Program-made: the position numbers and the translations under genes
In this document: positions 51,306 to 60,887 of the stretch, in pieces
Layout of the letters: every line of letters starts with the position of its first letter
How positions within the stretch are numbered: position 1 is the first letter of the stretch
Notes under the pieces: generated by a model
Seen by the model: the letters and a program-made list of their open reading frames with translations, nothing else
Databases searched by the model: none
What the model was told of the DNA's origin: nothing
Source of the DNA: Actinomadura rupiterrae
Lineage (GTDB): Bacteria; Actinomycetota; Actinomycetes; Streptosporangiales; Streptosporangiaceae
Assembly (NCBI RefSeq): GCF_024172125.1
Contig: NZ_JAMZEA010000005.1
Span: 682,001-746,000, forward strand
Length of the DNA: 64,000 nucleotides
Direction: 5' to 3'

Positions 51306-53996
51306 TCAGCGGCTGTCGCTGCCGGCCGTCTCGATCGCGGCGCGGCCCGCCTCCAGCCGCGCGACCGGGACGCGGAACGGCGAGCAGGACACGTAGTCGA
51401 GCCCGACCTCGTGGCAGAAGTGCACCGAGTCCGGGTCGCCGCCGTGCTCGCCGCAGATGCCGAGCTTCAGGCCCGGGCGTGTCGCGCGGCCCTCCTCGAC
51501 GGCGATCCGGACGAGCCGCCCGACGCCCTCGCGGTCCAGCGTCTCGAACGGCGACACGCCGAAGATGCCCAGTTCGAGGTAGCGGGAGAAGAACGCGGCC
51601 TCCACGTCGTCCCGGGAGAAGCCCCAGGTCATCTGCGTGAGGTCGTTGGTGCCGAAGGAGAAGAACTCGGCCGCCTCGGCGATCTGCCCGGCGGTGAGCG
51701 CGGCCCGCGGGACCTCGATCATCGTGCCGATCAGCGCCGGGACGTCCACCCCGGTCCGCGCCGCGACGTCCTTCAGGATGCCCTCGGCCTCCTCGCGGAC
51801 GGCCTCCAGCTCCTGCACCGCGCCGACGAGCGGGATCATGATCTCCGGGCGCGGGTCGCCGCCCGCGGACCGGCGCGCGGCGGCCGCCTCGGCGATCGCC
51901 CTGACCTGCATGCCGAAAAGTCCGGGAATCACCAAACCGAGCCGCACACCGCGCAGTCCGAGCATAGGGTTCTGCTCGTGCAGCCGGGTGACGGCCTCCA
52001 GCAGGCGGCGGTCCTGCGGATCGGCGTCCGCGCCGGCCAGCGCCACCTTCACCGACAGCTCGGTGAGGTCGGGGAGGAACTCGTGCAGCGGGGGGTCGAT
52101 GAGCCGGATCGTCACCGGCAGCCCGTCCATCGCCTCGAAGATCCCCTCGAAGTCCGCGCGCTGCAGCGGCTCCAGGGCGTCCAGGGCGGCCTGCCGCTCG
52201 TCGCCGGTCTCGGCGAGGATCAGCTTCTCGACCAGCTGCCGCCGGTCGCCGAGGAACATGTGCTCGGTCCGGCACAGGCCGATGCCCTGCGCGCCGAACC
52301 GGCGGGCGCGCGCGGCGTCCTCGGGGTTGTCGGCGTTCGCGCGGACGCTCATCCGGGCCCGGGCGTCCGCGTGAGCCATGACACGGTCCACGGCGACCAC
52401 CAGCTCGTCGCCGTCGGAAGCGGACAGCCTGCCCTCGAAGTACTGGACGACCGGCGAGTCCTCGACCGGCACCTCGCCCAGGTAGACCGCGCCGCTGGTG
52501 CCGTCGATGGAGATCACGTCGCCCTCGGACACGACGACGTCGCCCGGCGCGGTGAACTTCCCGCCCTTGACGTCGACGTCCAGCTCCTCGGCGCCGCAGA
52601 CGCAGGTCTTGCCCATGCCGCGGGCGACGACGGCGGCGTGCGAGGTCTTGCCGCCGCGGGAGGTGAGGACGCCGCGCGCGGCGACCATGCCCGCCAGGTC
52701 GTCGGGGTTGGTCTCGCGCCGGACGAGGATGACGTCCTCGCCGCGCTCGGCGGCGGCCACGGCCGCGTCGCTGGTGAACACGGCCTTGCCGACGGCCGCG
52801 CCGGGGGACGCGTTCATGCCCTTGGTCAGCGTCTTGGCGTCCTTCGCGGCGGACGAGTCGAAGCGCGGGAACATCAGGTTGGCGAGCTGGTCGCCGGTGA
52901 TCCGGGAGGCGGCCTCGTCGGCGTCGATGAGGCCCTGGTCGAGCAGCTGGCAGGCGATGCGGAACGCCGCGGCGGCGGTCCGCTTGCCTACTCGGGTCTG
53001 GAGCATCCACAGCCTGCCGCGCTCGATCGTGAACTCGATGTCGCACATGTCGCGGTAGTGGTTCTCCAGCGTCTCCATGATCTCGAGCAGCTGGTCGTAG
53101 GAGGTCTTGTCGATCCGCTCCAGCTCGGTGAGCGGGACGGTGTTGCGGATGCCCGCCACGACGTCCTCGCCCTGCGCGTTCTGCAGGTAGTCGCCGTAGA
53201 CGCCCTGGTGCCCGGACGCGGGGTCGCGGGTGAAGGCGACGCCGGTGCCGGAGTCCATGCCGAGGTTGCCGAAGACCATCGAGCAGATGTTGACCGCGGT
53301 GCCGAGGTCGACCGGGATCCGCTCCTGCCGCCGGTACAGGATGGCGCGCGGCGCGTTCCAGGAGTCGAACACGGCGAGCATCGCCAGGTTCATCTGCTCG
53401 CGCGGGTCGGTCGGGAAGTCGCGTCCGGTCTCGTCCTTGACGATCTTCTTGAAGGTGCCGACGAGGGTGCGGTAGTCCTCGGCGTCCAGCTCCGCGTCCG
53501 TGCTGACGCCCTTGGCGCGCTTGGCGTCCTCCAGGGCGTCCTCGAACAGCTCGCCGTCCAGGTCGAGGACGGTCTTGCCGAACATCTGGATCAGCCGCCG
53601 GTAGGAGTCCCAGGCGAACCGCTCGTCGCCCGCCTGGGCCGCCAGGCCCGCGACGGACGCGTCGTTGAGGCCGATGTTGAGGACGGTCTCCATCATCCCG
53701 GGCATGGAGAACTTCGCCCCGGACCGGACGCTGACCAGCAGCGGGTCGTCCGGCTGGCCGAGCTTCTTGCCCATCGCCGACTCCAGCGCGGCGAGGTGCT
53801 CGTCGATCTCGGTCTCGAGCCCCTCGGGGAGGGTGCCGTGCTCGAGGTAGTGCCTGCAGGACTCGGTCGTGATCGTGAAGCCGGGCGGCACGGGCAGCCC
53901 GAGATTGGTCATCTCGGCCAGGTTGGCGCCCTTGCCTCCCAGCAGATCCTTGAGGTCCTTGTTGCCCTCAGTGAAGTCGTACACGAACTTCGGCAC
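51306..53996 (-). CDS. ppdK: Pyruvate, phosphate dikinase
   Basis: 896 residues, full family length. ATP-grasp N-terminal part (GGKGANLAEMTNLGLPVPPG; SVRSGAKFSMPGMMETVLNI), swivelling phosphohistidine domain with catalytic His in TSRGGKTSHAAVVARGMGKT, and C-terminal PEP/pyruvate barrel ending FFSFGTNDLTQMTWGFSRDD and GICGEHGGDP. It interconverts pyruvate + ATP + Pi with PEP + AMP + PPi and links glycolysis and gluconeogenesis. GTG start has AAGGAG six bases upstream. The long leader (up to about 180 nt) holds an 8-bp GC hairpin. Confidence 0.96.
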   Translation of the reverse strand: MPKFVYDFTEGNKDLKDLLGGKGANLAEMTNLGLPVPPGFTITTESCRHYLEHGTLPEGLETEIDEHLAALESAMGKKLGQPDDPLLVSVRSGAKFSMPGMMETVLNIGLNDASVAGLAAQAGDERFAWDSYRRLIQMFGKTVLDLDGELFEDALEDAKRAKGVSTDAELDAEDYRTLVGTFKKIVKDETGRDFPTDPREQMNLAMLAVFDSWNAPRAILYRRQERIPVDLGTAVNICSMVFGNLGMDSGTGVAFTRDPASGHQGVYGDYLQNAQGEDVVAGIRNTVPLTELERIDKTSYDQLLEIMETLENHYRDMCDIEFTIERGRLWMLQTRVGKRTAAAAFRIACQLLDQGLIDADEAASRITGDQLANLMFPRFDSSAAKDAKTLTKGMNASPGAAVGKAVFTSDAAVAAAERGEDVILVRRETNPDDLAGMVAARGVLTSRGGKTSHAAVVARGMGKTCVCGAEELDVDVKGGKFTAPGDVVVSEGDVISIDGTSGAVYLGEVPVEDSPVVQYFEGRLSASDGDELVVAVDRVMAHADARARMSVRANADNPEDAARARRFGAQGIGLCRTEHMFLGDRRQLVEKLILAETGDERQAALDALEPLQRADFEGIFEAMDGLPVTIRLIDPPLHEFLPDLTELSVKVALAGADADPQDRRLLEAVTRLHEQNPMLGLRGVRLGLVIPGLFGMQVRAIAEAAAARRSAGGDPRPEIMIPLVGAVQELEAVREEAEGILKDVAARTGVDVPALIGTMIEVPRAALTAGQIAEAAEFFSFGTNDLTQMTWGFSRDDVEAAFFSRYLELGIFGVSPFETLDREGVGRLVRIAVEEGRATRPGLKLGICGEHGGDPDSVHFCHEVGLDYVSCSPFRVPVARLEAGRAAIETAGSDSR

Positions 53997-54317
53997 GGGG
54001 AGCTCCTTCTCGCTCCGGTTCCACCCAACGACAGGGCGGGGTCTCCCCCGCCCGGACCGTCCGCGGTGTCGTACAAGATCGCGTTTGTCCAGGCAGTAGG
54101 AGCTTCGCCCTGTTTGCGGGGACTGTACCCGCGGATTCGCCGCTCGCTCGGCGCCCGTCGCCCCGTGGCCCGTTTCCCCAGCTCAGGAGCATTGTAATGG
54201 CCTATACCAATAACGACTTAAGACGCCTCCCCGGCAGGAAGCGCCCGATACCCCCGCCGGGGAATCCCACGGCGGCCCCGGCCCGATCCATGGCCGGGCC
54301 ATTGCCGAAGGGAGGGA
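53997..54317. promoter_or_regulatory. Intergenic region between divergent ppdK and trehalase genes
   Basis: This 321-bp region has no gene. It holds an 8-bp GC hairpin (GGGCGGGG 54034-54041 with CCCCGCCC 54046-54053) in the presumed ppdK leader. A good minus-strand -10 (TACAAT, 54196-54191) lies in an AT-richer patch at 54190-54222. A 13-bp palindrome ATGGCC-G-GGCCAT (54290-54302) sits just upstream of the trehalase ribosome-binding site. The -10 has no convincing -35. Roles of the hairpin and palindrome are inferred from position. Confidence 0.5.
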
Positions 54318-56231
54318 ATGATGGACCACAGAGGAGGTGAGGCCGTGAGGCCGAAGGTCGCCGGTGGCCGGGCGGGAGAGCCGTTCGCTCCGATCGCCGA
54401 CTACGGGTTCCTGTCGGACTGCGAGACGACCGCGCTGGTCGCCCCGAGCGGGAACATCGAGTGGATGTGCCTGCCCAAGATGGACTCGCCCAGCGTGTTC
54501 GGCTCCATCCTGGACCGCGACGCCGGGTACTTCCGGGTGGGCCCGGCGGGTGTCGAGGTGCCCGCCGCGCAGCGGTACATCCCGGGCACGATGGTCATGG
54601 AGACCACCTGGTGGGTGCACGGGGGGTGGATCGTGGTGACCGACGCCCTGCTGATGGGGCCCTGGCACCACGAGACGGAGCGGTCCCACACGCACCGCCG
54701 CGCCCCCACCGACTACGACGCCGACCACGTCCTGCTGCGCATGGTGCGCTGCGTGAACGGCCAGGCCCAGGTCCGGCTCGACTGCATGCCGGTGTTCGAC
54801 TACGGCCAGACCCCGGCCCGCTGGGAGCACTCCGGCGCCGGCTACCACGAGGCCATCGCGCGCGGGAACGGTGTCGCGCTGCGCCTGACGACGGACATGA
54901 ACGTCGGGTTCGAGGGCTCCCTCGCCACGTCCCGGACGCTGCTCAAGCAGGGCGACGCCCGGTTCGTCGCGCTGTCCTGGAGCGAGCACGAGCCGCCCGC
55001 CACCTACGAGGAGGCGCAGGACCGGCTGGTCTGGACCGTCCACCACTGGCAGCACTGGCTGGACCGCGGCCGGTTCCCCGACCACCCCTGGCGCAGCCAC
55101 CTGCAGCGCAGCGCGCTGACGCTGAAGGGGCTGACGTTCGCGCCGTCCGGGGCGGTCGCGGCGGCGGCGACGACCTCGCTGCCCGAGACGCCCGGCGGCG
55201 AGCGCAACTGGGACTACCGCTACACCTGGATCCGCGACTCCACGATGGCCCTGTGGGCGTTCTACACGCTGGGCTACGACTGGGAGGCCAACGACTTCTT
55301 CTACTTCATCACCGACGTCGCCGAGGCCGCCGAGGGCAAGCTCCAGATCATGTACGGCCTGGACGGCCGGGAGGAGCTGCCCGAGTCCACGCTGGACCAC
55401 CTGAGCGGGTACGACGGCGCCCGGCCGGTGCGCATCGGCAACGAGGCGTACGTGCAGAACCAGCACGACGTCTGGGGCGCGATCATCGGGTCGGTCTACA
55501 TGTTCGTGCGCAAGCGCGACCGGCTGGACGACCGGCTCTGGAAGATCGTGGTGAAGCAGGTCGAGGACGCGCTGGACAACTGGCGGCAGCCGGACGCCGG
55601 GATGTGGGAGGTGCGCGGCGAGCCGCAGCACTTCACCTCGTCCAAGATGTTCTGCTGGGTCGCGGCCGACCGCGGCGCGCGGCTCGCCCGCATCCGCGGC
55701 GACCACGACCGGGCCCGGCGCTGGCAGGCGGCGGCCGACGAGATCCACGCCGACGTCCTGGCGAACGCGCTGGACGACCGGGGCGTGTTCGTCGCGCACT
55801 ACGGCGCGGACGCGCTGGACGCCTCGGCACTGCTGATCCCGCTGCTGGGCTTCCTGCCGCCGGACGACAAGCGGGTCCGCGAGACGGTGCTCGCCATCGC
55901 CGACGAGCTGTCCGAGGACGACCTGGTGCTGCGGTACCGGGCGAGCGAGACCGACGACGGTTTCGACTCCGAGGAGGGCACCTTCACGATCTGCTCGTTC
56001 TGGCTGGTCAGCGCGCTGGTGATGATCGGCGAGGTGGAGCGGGCGAAGGCGCTGTGCGAGAAGCTGCTGAGCTACGCCAGCCCCTTGCAGCTGTACGCCG
56101 AGGAGATCGACCCGCACACCGGGCGGCACCTGGGCAACTTCCCGCAGGCGTTCACCCACCTGGCCCTGATCAACGCGGTCATGCAGGTGATCCAGGCCGA
56201 GGAGCGGGAGCAGGAGCCCCCGCTGGCCTGA
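54318..56231 (+). CDS. Glycoside hydrolase family 15 trehalase (alpha,alpha-trehalase)
   Basis: 637 residues from a double ATG (54318, 54321) behind AGGGAGG. Two-domain GH15 layout: an N-terminal beta-sandwich (about 20-250: PFAPIADYGFLSDCETTALV, GNIEWMCLPKMDSPSVFGS), then the (alpha/alpha)6 barrel with ERNWDYRYTWIRDSTMALWA near 296, GWEANDF-type sequence YDWEANDFFYFITDV, and a late catalytic Glu in D-G-F-D-S-E-E-G-T-F. Mycobacterial-type GH15 trehalases hydrolyse trehalose to two glucose and need Mg2+ and Pi. Other GH15 glucan hydrolases share the fold. No signal peptide. Confidence 0.9.
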   Translation: MMDHRGGEAVRPKVAGGRAGEPFAPIADYGFLSDCETTALVAPSGNIEWMCLPKMDSPSVFGSILDRDAGYFRVGPAGVEVPAAQRYIPGTMVMETTWWVHGGWIVVTDALLMGPWHHETERSHTHRRAPTDYDADHVLLRMVRCVNGQAQVRLDCMPVFDYGQTPARWEHSGAGYHEAIARGNGVALRLTTDMNVGFEGSLATSRTLLKQGDARFVALSWSEHEPPATYEEAQDRLVWTVHHWQHWLDRGRFPDHPWRSHLQRSALTLKGLTFAPSGAVAAAATTSLPETPGGERNWDYRYTWIRDSTMALWAFYTLGYDWEANDFFYFITDVAEAAEGKLQIMYGLDGREELPESTLDHLSGYDGARPVRIGNEAYVQNQHDVWGAIIGSVYMFVRKRDRLDDRLWKIVVKQVEDALDNWRQPDAGMWEVRGEPQHFTSSKMFCWVAADRGARLARIRGDHDRARRWQAAADEIHADVLANALDDRGVFVAHYGADALDASALLIPLLGFLPPDDKRVRETVLAIADELSEDDLVLRYRASETDDGFDSEEGTFTICSFWLVSALVMIGEVERAKALCEKLLSYASPLQLYAEEIDPHTGRHLGNFPQAFTHLALINAVMQVIQAEEREQEPPLA

Positions 56232-56250
56232 CCCGGCCCTGACGGTCGAG

Positions 56251-56283
56251 GGGCCGGAGCGGACACTACGTCCACTCCGGCCC
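56251..56283. terminator. Bidirectional terminator between trehalase and 5'-nucleotidase
   Basis: A 14-bp stem with one C-A mismatch (56251-56264 with 56270-56283) and a 5-nt loop, followed on the plus strand by TTTCC. It lies between the convergent stops. Confidence 0.85.
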
Positions 56284-56309
56284 TTTCCGTTGCCGCTTGC
56301 CGCCTGCCG

Positions 56310-58088
56310 TCAGCCGTTGACGCGGTCGAGCGGGGCGGGCGTCAGGGTCGGGTGCGCGCGCAGGTAGGCGACGAACGCCTCGTGGTCGGCGGGCGCGTTG
56401 CGGTACGGGTCGGTGAAGCCGGTCAGCGCCGGGTAGCCGTCCGCGCCGATCAGCATGTAGGCGAGCGCCGCGACGCGGTAGGTGCGGGCGGGGTCGAGCG
56501 GCTTGCCGTCGATCAGGACGTCCTTGGCATCGACGCGCTGCCCGTCCGGACGGCTCGCGTCGTACCGGTAGCGGACGTTCGCCGAAACCGCCAGCGGCGC
56601 GAACCTGCCCTTCTGCCACTGCTGTTCGAGCGCCTGCCGGATCTTCTCGCCGGTCAGCCCGACGGTGAGGATCGGGTTGCCGTAGCCGTAGGCGCGCCAC
56701 GCCTCGCCGAAGGTGATCCGGCCGTCGGCGTCCCCGGCGGACGTGCCCTTCGCGACGGGCAGGTCCGCGGCGAGGGCCGTGCTGCCCTGGGCGGGCTTGG
56801 TGGCGACGAGGGCGAGGTCGGCGCGTCCGGCGGGGCCGCGGTTCGCCGTCCAGTACTGGACGTCCGCGGCGAGGTCGCCGAGCGTGCTCTCGCCCTGCGG
56901 GTTCGCGGCGCGGGTGAAGTCGCCGGTCTGGGTGGCGAGGGGTTCGGCGGCGCGGCGGTTCCCGCGCCCGGTCCAGTAGTCGGCGATCCGCTGGACCTCG
57001 CGGTCGGGGGCGATGTCGCGGGTCACCGGGTGGTTGGCGGAGCGGGTCGCGGAACGGTCCACCTCGCCGGTGCGCGGGTCGAGCTTCAGGTCGATCTCGC
57101 TGATCAGGCGCCCGTGGTTGAGGCCCTCGATCACCGGGCGCGGGTCCCCCGCGGGGTCGGGCAGCGAGCAGTTGAAGCCCGCGTGCCAGTGGCCGGTGAC
57201 GATCGCGTCGATGTCCGGGGACGCCTTCCGGGCGAAGTCGATCACCGGCCCGGACGGGTTGGCGCACGCGTTGAACCCGCCGCCGGCCGTCCCGCCGTCG
57301 TGCACGTTCGCCACGATCGCGCGGACCCCGCGCCGGCGCAGCTCGGCGGCGTACCGGTCCGCGGTCTCCAGCAGCGGCAGCGAGCGCAGTCCGGGCTGGT
57401 AGGACGTGCTGCCGACCGGCGTGTCCGGGACGGTCAGGTCGATGAAGCCGACCGGAATCCGCCTGCCGTTCGCGCCGCGCACCCACTCGATGTTGTAGGG
57501 CTTCAGGATGGGCTTTCCTGACCGGGCGTCCACGATGTTGCCCGTGTAGAACGGGAACTTCGCGCCGCGGAACCGGTGGCCGGTCGAGTCGGTGAAGCAG
57601 CTGTCGACGTCGCGGACGCCGAAGCAGCGCCCCTTCATCATGTGGTCCTTGAGGTTGGACGCCGAGACGTCCAGCTCGTGGTTGCCGACCGTGGAGAACC
57701 GGACACCGAGCTTGTTCAGCACCTCGATCGTGGGTTCGTCGCCGAACGCGTCCACCTCGAACGGCCAGCCGCTGAAGTTGTCACCGGCCGAGAACAGGAT
57801 CGAGTTGCGCTGCCCGGCGCGGAGCCGCTGCAGGTGGGCGGCGTTGTAGGCGGCGCCGCCGACGGTGAGCCTCGTCCCGTCCGGGAGCTGGACCTGGCCG
57901 TTCGCGGCGTCGTTGTAGGGCTGGAGGTAGCCGTGGAAGTCGGTGATCGACAGCAGCTGGACGTCCACCGGCGCGGGCGCGGCGAGGGCCGCCGGGGCCT
58001 GGACCGTTCCGATCGCCGTGGCCACCGCCAGCGGGACCGCCAGGGCGGCGGCGGCCCTTCGGGCCCTTCCGAGTCGTGCCGTACGCAT
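56310..58088 (-). CDS. Secreted bifunctional metallophosphatase/5'-nucleotidase
   Basis: 592 residues. A Sec/Tat-like signal (RRAAAALAVPLAVATAIG, to about residue 38, cleavage near ALAAPA) directs export. The metallophosphatase domain (45-330) has metal motifs D-F-H-G-Y, GDNFSGWPF, TVGNHELDVS and GHWHAGFNC. The C-terminal 5'-nucleotidase domain (360-570: TLGDLAADVQYWTAN; ITFGEAWRAYGYGNPILTVG; MLIGADGYPAL) binds the nucleobase. No C-terminal cell-wall anchor is seen. It dephosphorylates extracellular nucleotides to salvage nucleosides and phosphate. Stands alone behind a long regulatory region. Confidence 0.93.
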   Translation of the reverse strand: MRTARLGRARRAAAALAVPLAVATAIGTVQAPAALAAPAPVDVQLLSITDFHGYLQPYNDAANGQVQLPDGTRLTVGGAAYNAAHLQRLRAGQRNSILFSAGDNFSGWPFEVDAFGDEPTIEVLNKLGVRFSTVGNHELDVSASNLKDHMMKGRCFGVRDVDSCFTDSTGHRFRGAKFPFYTGNIVDARSGKPILKPYNIEWVRGANGRRIPVGFIDLTVPDTPVGSTSYQPGLRSLPLLETADRYAAELRRRGVRAIVANVHDGGTAGGGFNACANPSGPVIDFARKASPDIDAIVTGHWHAGFNCSLPDPAGDPRPVIEGLNHGRLISEIDLKLDPRTGEVDRSATRSANHPVTRDIAPDREVQRIADYWTGRGNRRAAEPLATQTGDFTRAANPQGESTLGDLAADVQYWTANRGPAGRADLALVATKPAQGSTALAADLPVAKGTSAGDADGRITFGEAWRAYGYGNPILTVGLTGEKIRQALEQQWQKGRFAPLAVSANVRYRYDASRPDGQRVDAKDVLIDGKPLDPARTYRVAALAYMLIGADGYPALTGFTDPYRNAPADHEAFVAYLRAHPTLTPAPLDRVNG

Positions 58089-58374
58089 GCGCCATGTCCG
58101 TTTCGTCGAGTGCGGGGTACGGCACGCAGATGATCATTTCCAGGTGACGCGGACCCCACGGCGGGACCGACGGCGCATGAACAGCCGATCGTGACACCAA
58201 GTCACATACGGCCCATTGGGCTTGAAATTGCCCAATCCCCCAACGTAACCCGACTTTGAACATGAGCGAGTGTCACATTCCGGCCATAACAACCTCGGTC
58301 AGACTTCTTTTCGGACGAGAGAGATGAAGTTACCTTCGCGTTGCCCACCCCGTAACCGGACAAAGGAGCATCCG
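58089..58374. promoter_or_regulatory. Divergent regulatory region between 5'-nucleotidase and secreted protein
   Basis: No gene in these 286 bp. It contains ATTGGGC-TTGAAATT-GCCCAAT (58215-58236), an inverted repeat of 7-bp arms, and a relatively AT-rich stretch (58250-58340). The GTG of the rightward gene is preceded by AAAGGAG. No PHO box that I can defend is present, so phosphate control of the nucleotidase is not shown. Confidence 0.5.
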
Positions 58375-59061
58375 GTGGCGCAAATCAGGAAATCGTTCAT
58401 GCTGGCCGCGGCCGCGGCCGCGCTCGTCGTCGGCTCCGCCACGGCGGCGACGGCGGCCGGGACCGGCATCCACTCCGGCTCGGCGACCGGCCCCCTCTTC
58501 GGCGGCAACGTGAAGGGCTCGCTGCTCGGCACGGCCACCGTCAGCACCTCCGTCGGCGGGGGTTCCTGCAACCAGTCCACCATGCTCGGCTCGGTGCACT
58601 CCGACGGCACCGCCCTGACGATCAACTCCGCGACGTTCACCAACAACCCCGGGCCGGCCTGCCCGGGCGGCGGCGGCACCGTCACGGTCACCGCGCAGAG
58701 CCTGCCGTGGAGCGGCGGGAACGTCACCTACGACGGCGCGCACACCGGCGGCCGGGACGCCACCGTCACCATCGCCGGGTTCAAGGTCCGCGCCGACGCC
58801 AGCATCTTCGGCGGCATCACCTGCTACTACGGCGGCAGCGTCACCGCCAACGGCTACAACCCGAACAACCCCAACCGGCCCGACACCACGGTCGCGCAGG
58901 CCCAGATCAAGCTGGCCAACGCCACCATCAACAAGATCTCGACCGGCAGCAACTTCCTGTGCCCGTCCACCGCCACGGTGACCGCCGCCTACCAGCTCCA
59001 GGGCGAGAGCTCGCCGGGCTCCGGCAACTACAGCCTCCAGCTGTGGGTGGCCGCCTCCTAG
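58375..59061 (+). CDS. Secreted protein of unknown function
   Basis: 228 residues from GTG (AAAGGAG, 6-7 bases upstream). Signal peptide MAQIRKSFMLAAAAAALVVG to about residue 29 (ATAAG). The mature protein is Gly/Thr/Ser/Asn-rich beta sequence with four Cys (GGSCNQS, GPACPGG, ITCYYGG, FLCPST) able to make two disulfides. It contains GYNPNNPNRPD, a surface loop. Style and size match actinomycete secreted beta proteins with no assigned family. A strong terminator follows at 59129. Confidence 0.8.
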   Translation: MAQIRKSFMLAAAAAALVVGSATAATAAGTGIHSGSATGPLFGGNVKGSLLGTATVSTSVGGGSCNQSTMLGSVHSDGTALTINSATFTNNPGPACPGGGGTVTVTAQSLPWSGGNVTYDGAHTGGRDATVTIAGFKVRADASIFGGITCYYGGSVTANGYNPNNPNRPDTTVAQAQIKLANATINKISTGSNFLCPSTATVTAAYQLQGESSPGSGNYSLQLWVAAS

Positions 59062-59128
59062 TCCCCCCGCCCGCACACCATCGGCGGGCGCGCCCACCCC
59101 GCGGCTGAACGCGGGCGCGCCACGCGAA

Positions 59129-59159
59129 AGGGGCCGTCTCCCCCACGGAGACGGCCCCT
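59129..59159. terminator. Bidirectional terminator (perfect 13-bp stem)
   Basis: AGGGGCCGTCTCC (59129-59141) pairs with GGAGACGGCCCCT (59147-59159) across a 5-nt loop; CTCTTC follows. It sits between the secreted-protein stop and the convergent glyS stop. Confidence 0.9.
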
Positions 59160-59217
59160 CTTCAGCTCGGCGTTCTGCCCGGCGGCTCGGCGCCGCTTCG
59201 CGCGGTGGTCTCGTCGG

Positions 59218-60606
59218 CTAGCAGCCGACGAGCTGCGCGGCGAGGAAAGACTCGACCTGGCCGAGGGAGATGCGCTCCTGACTCATCGTGTCCCGCTCCC
59301 GGACGGTCACCGCGTCGTCCTCAAGGGTGTCGAAGTCGACGGTGACGCAGAACGGGGTGCCGATCTCGTCCTGGCGGCGGTAGCGGCGGCCGATCGCGCC
59401 CGCGTCGTCGAAGTCGACGTTCCAGTTCTTGCGCAGCCGCGCGGCGAGGTCGCGGGCCTTCGGCGACAGGTCGGTGTTGCGGGACAGCGGCAGCACCGCG
59501 ACCTTGACCGGGGCGAGCCGCCGGTCGAGCCGCATGACCGTGCGCTTCTCCAGCTTGCCCTTGGCGTTCGGCGCCTCGTCCTCGGCGTAGGCGTCCATCA
59601 TGAACGTCAGGGTGCAGCGGTCGACGCCCGCCGCGGGCTCGATCACGTACGGGACGAACCGCTCGCCGGCCTCCTGGTCGAAGAACGACAGGTCCTGGCC
59701 GGACGCCTTGGCATGCGTGGTCAGGTCGAAGTCGGTGCGGTTCGCGACGCCCTCCAGCTCGCCCCACTCCTTGCCGGAGAAGCCGAACCGGTACTCGATG
59801 TCGACGGTCCGCTTGGAGTAGTGGGACAGCTTGTCCTTCGGGTGGTCGAACAGCCGCAGGTTGTCCTTCTTGATGCCGAGGTCGGTGTACCAGGCGAACC
59901 GCTCGTCGATCCAGTACTGGTGCCACTCCTCGTCGCTGCCCGGCTTGACGAAGAACTCCATCTCCATCTGCTCGAACTCGCGGGTGCGGAAGATGAAGTT
60001 GCCCGGGGTGATCTCATTGCGGAACGACTTGCCGATCTGGCCGATGCCGAACGGGATCTTGCGGCGGGCGGACTGCTGCACGTTCAGGTAGTTGATGAAG
60101 ATGCCCTGCGCGGTCTCCGGGCGCAGGTAGGCCAGGCCCGACTCGTCCTCGATCGCGCCGAGGTAGGTGCGGAGCATGCCGTTGAACATCTTGGGCTCGG
60201 TGAACGCGCCCTTGACACCGCAGTTCGGGCAGGTGACGTCGGCCAGGCCGTTCGCCGGCTCGTGGCCGTGCTTCTCCTCGTAGGCCTCGGTGAGGTGGTC
60301 GGCGCGGAACCGCTTGTGGCAGGACTGGCACTCGGTCAGCGGGTCGACGAACTCGCGGACGTGGCCGCTGGCCTCCCAGACCTCGCGGGCCAGGATCACC
60401 GAGGAGTCGAGGCCCACCACGTCGTCGCGGCCCTGCACGACCGACTTCCACCACTGGCGCTTGACGTTGTTCTTCAGCTCGACGCCCAGCGGGCCGTAGT
60501 CCCAGGAGGAGCGCAGACCGCCGTAGATCTCGCTGGACGGGAACACCAGGCCCCGTCGCTTGCTGAGATTGATGATCGTGTCCATCACGTCGGAACGGCG
60601 TGCCAT
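59218..60606 (-). CDS. glyS: Glycine--tRNA ligase (eukaryote-like alpha2 type)
   Basis: 462 residues. Class II motifs: motif 1 region [20 protein letters not shown] near 24-43, motif 2 [20 protein letters not shown] near 195, and motif 3 near [16 protein letters not shown] zinc ribbon (CQSCHKRF and CPNCGVKG, about 93-132) and anticodon-binding domain from about 365 are present. It charges tRNA-Gly. The 281 bp upstream show no T-box. The C-terminus ends F-L-A-A-Q-L-V-G-C. Housekeeping gene near znuA. Confidence 0.96.
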   Translation of the reverse strand: MARRSDVMDTIINLSKRRGLVFPSSEIYGGLRSSWDYGPLGVELKNNVKRQWWKSVVQGRDDVVGLDSSVILAREVWEASGHVREFVDPLTECQSCHKRFRADHLTEAYEEKHGHEPANGLADVTCPNCGVKGAFTEPKMFNGMLRTYLGAIEDESGLAYLRPETAQGIFINYLNVQQSARRKIPFGIGQIGKSFRNEITPGNFIFRTREFEQMEMEFFVKPGSDEEWHQYWIDERFAWYTDLGIKKDNLRLFDHPKDKLSHYSKRTVDIEYRFGFSGKEWGELEGVANRTDFDLTTHAKASGQDLSFFDQEAGERFVPYVIEPAAGVDRCTLTFMMDAYAEDEAPNAKGKLEKRTVMRLDRRLAPVKVAVLPLSRNTDLSPKARDLAARLRKNWNVDFDDAGAIGRRYRRQDEIGTPFCVTVDFDTLEDDAVTVRERDTMSQERISLGQVESFLAAQLVGC

Positions 60607-60887
60607 CAGCGTTTCTCCATCCGGCTGGCGGTCGGCGGGATTGTTCGTAGCGCGCCCCGCCGCGCAAGGCGGAAGGGCGGCGAGCGTGATCCCCGTTGGT
60701 TCGTGCGCGGCCCATCTGGTGCCCGGGCCGCTTCGTGCTCAGGCTGCTGCGATGCTCACGGAGCGGCGCTCCGGGCAGCCCTCCCCAGCTTAGGGCACCG
60801 GTCGCGGCGGCCGAACTCGATATCCCGCCGCCCGATACCAGGCCGAGATGCGGCGGTGCCCGCACGCCGCAAGGCGTCGGTGTCCGC

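Noticed and set aside
58089-58374. PHO boxes controlling the 5'-nucleotidase
   Set aside because: I could not find the direct repeats of the GTTCACC type with correct spacing; only a short inverted repeat is present.
60607-60887. T-box riboswitch upstream of glyS
   Set aside because: No T-box core (AGGGUGGnACCGCG-like) or specifier hairpin is visible on the minus strand, and the GC-rich sequence gives only short hairpins.
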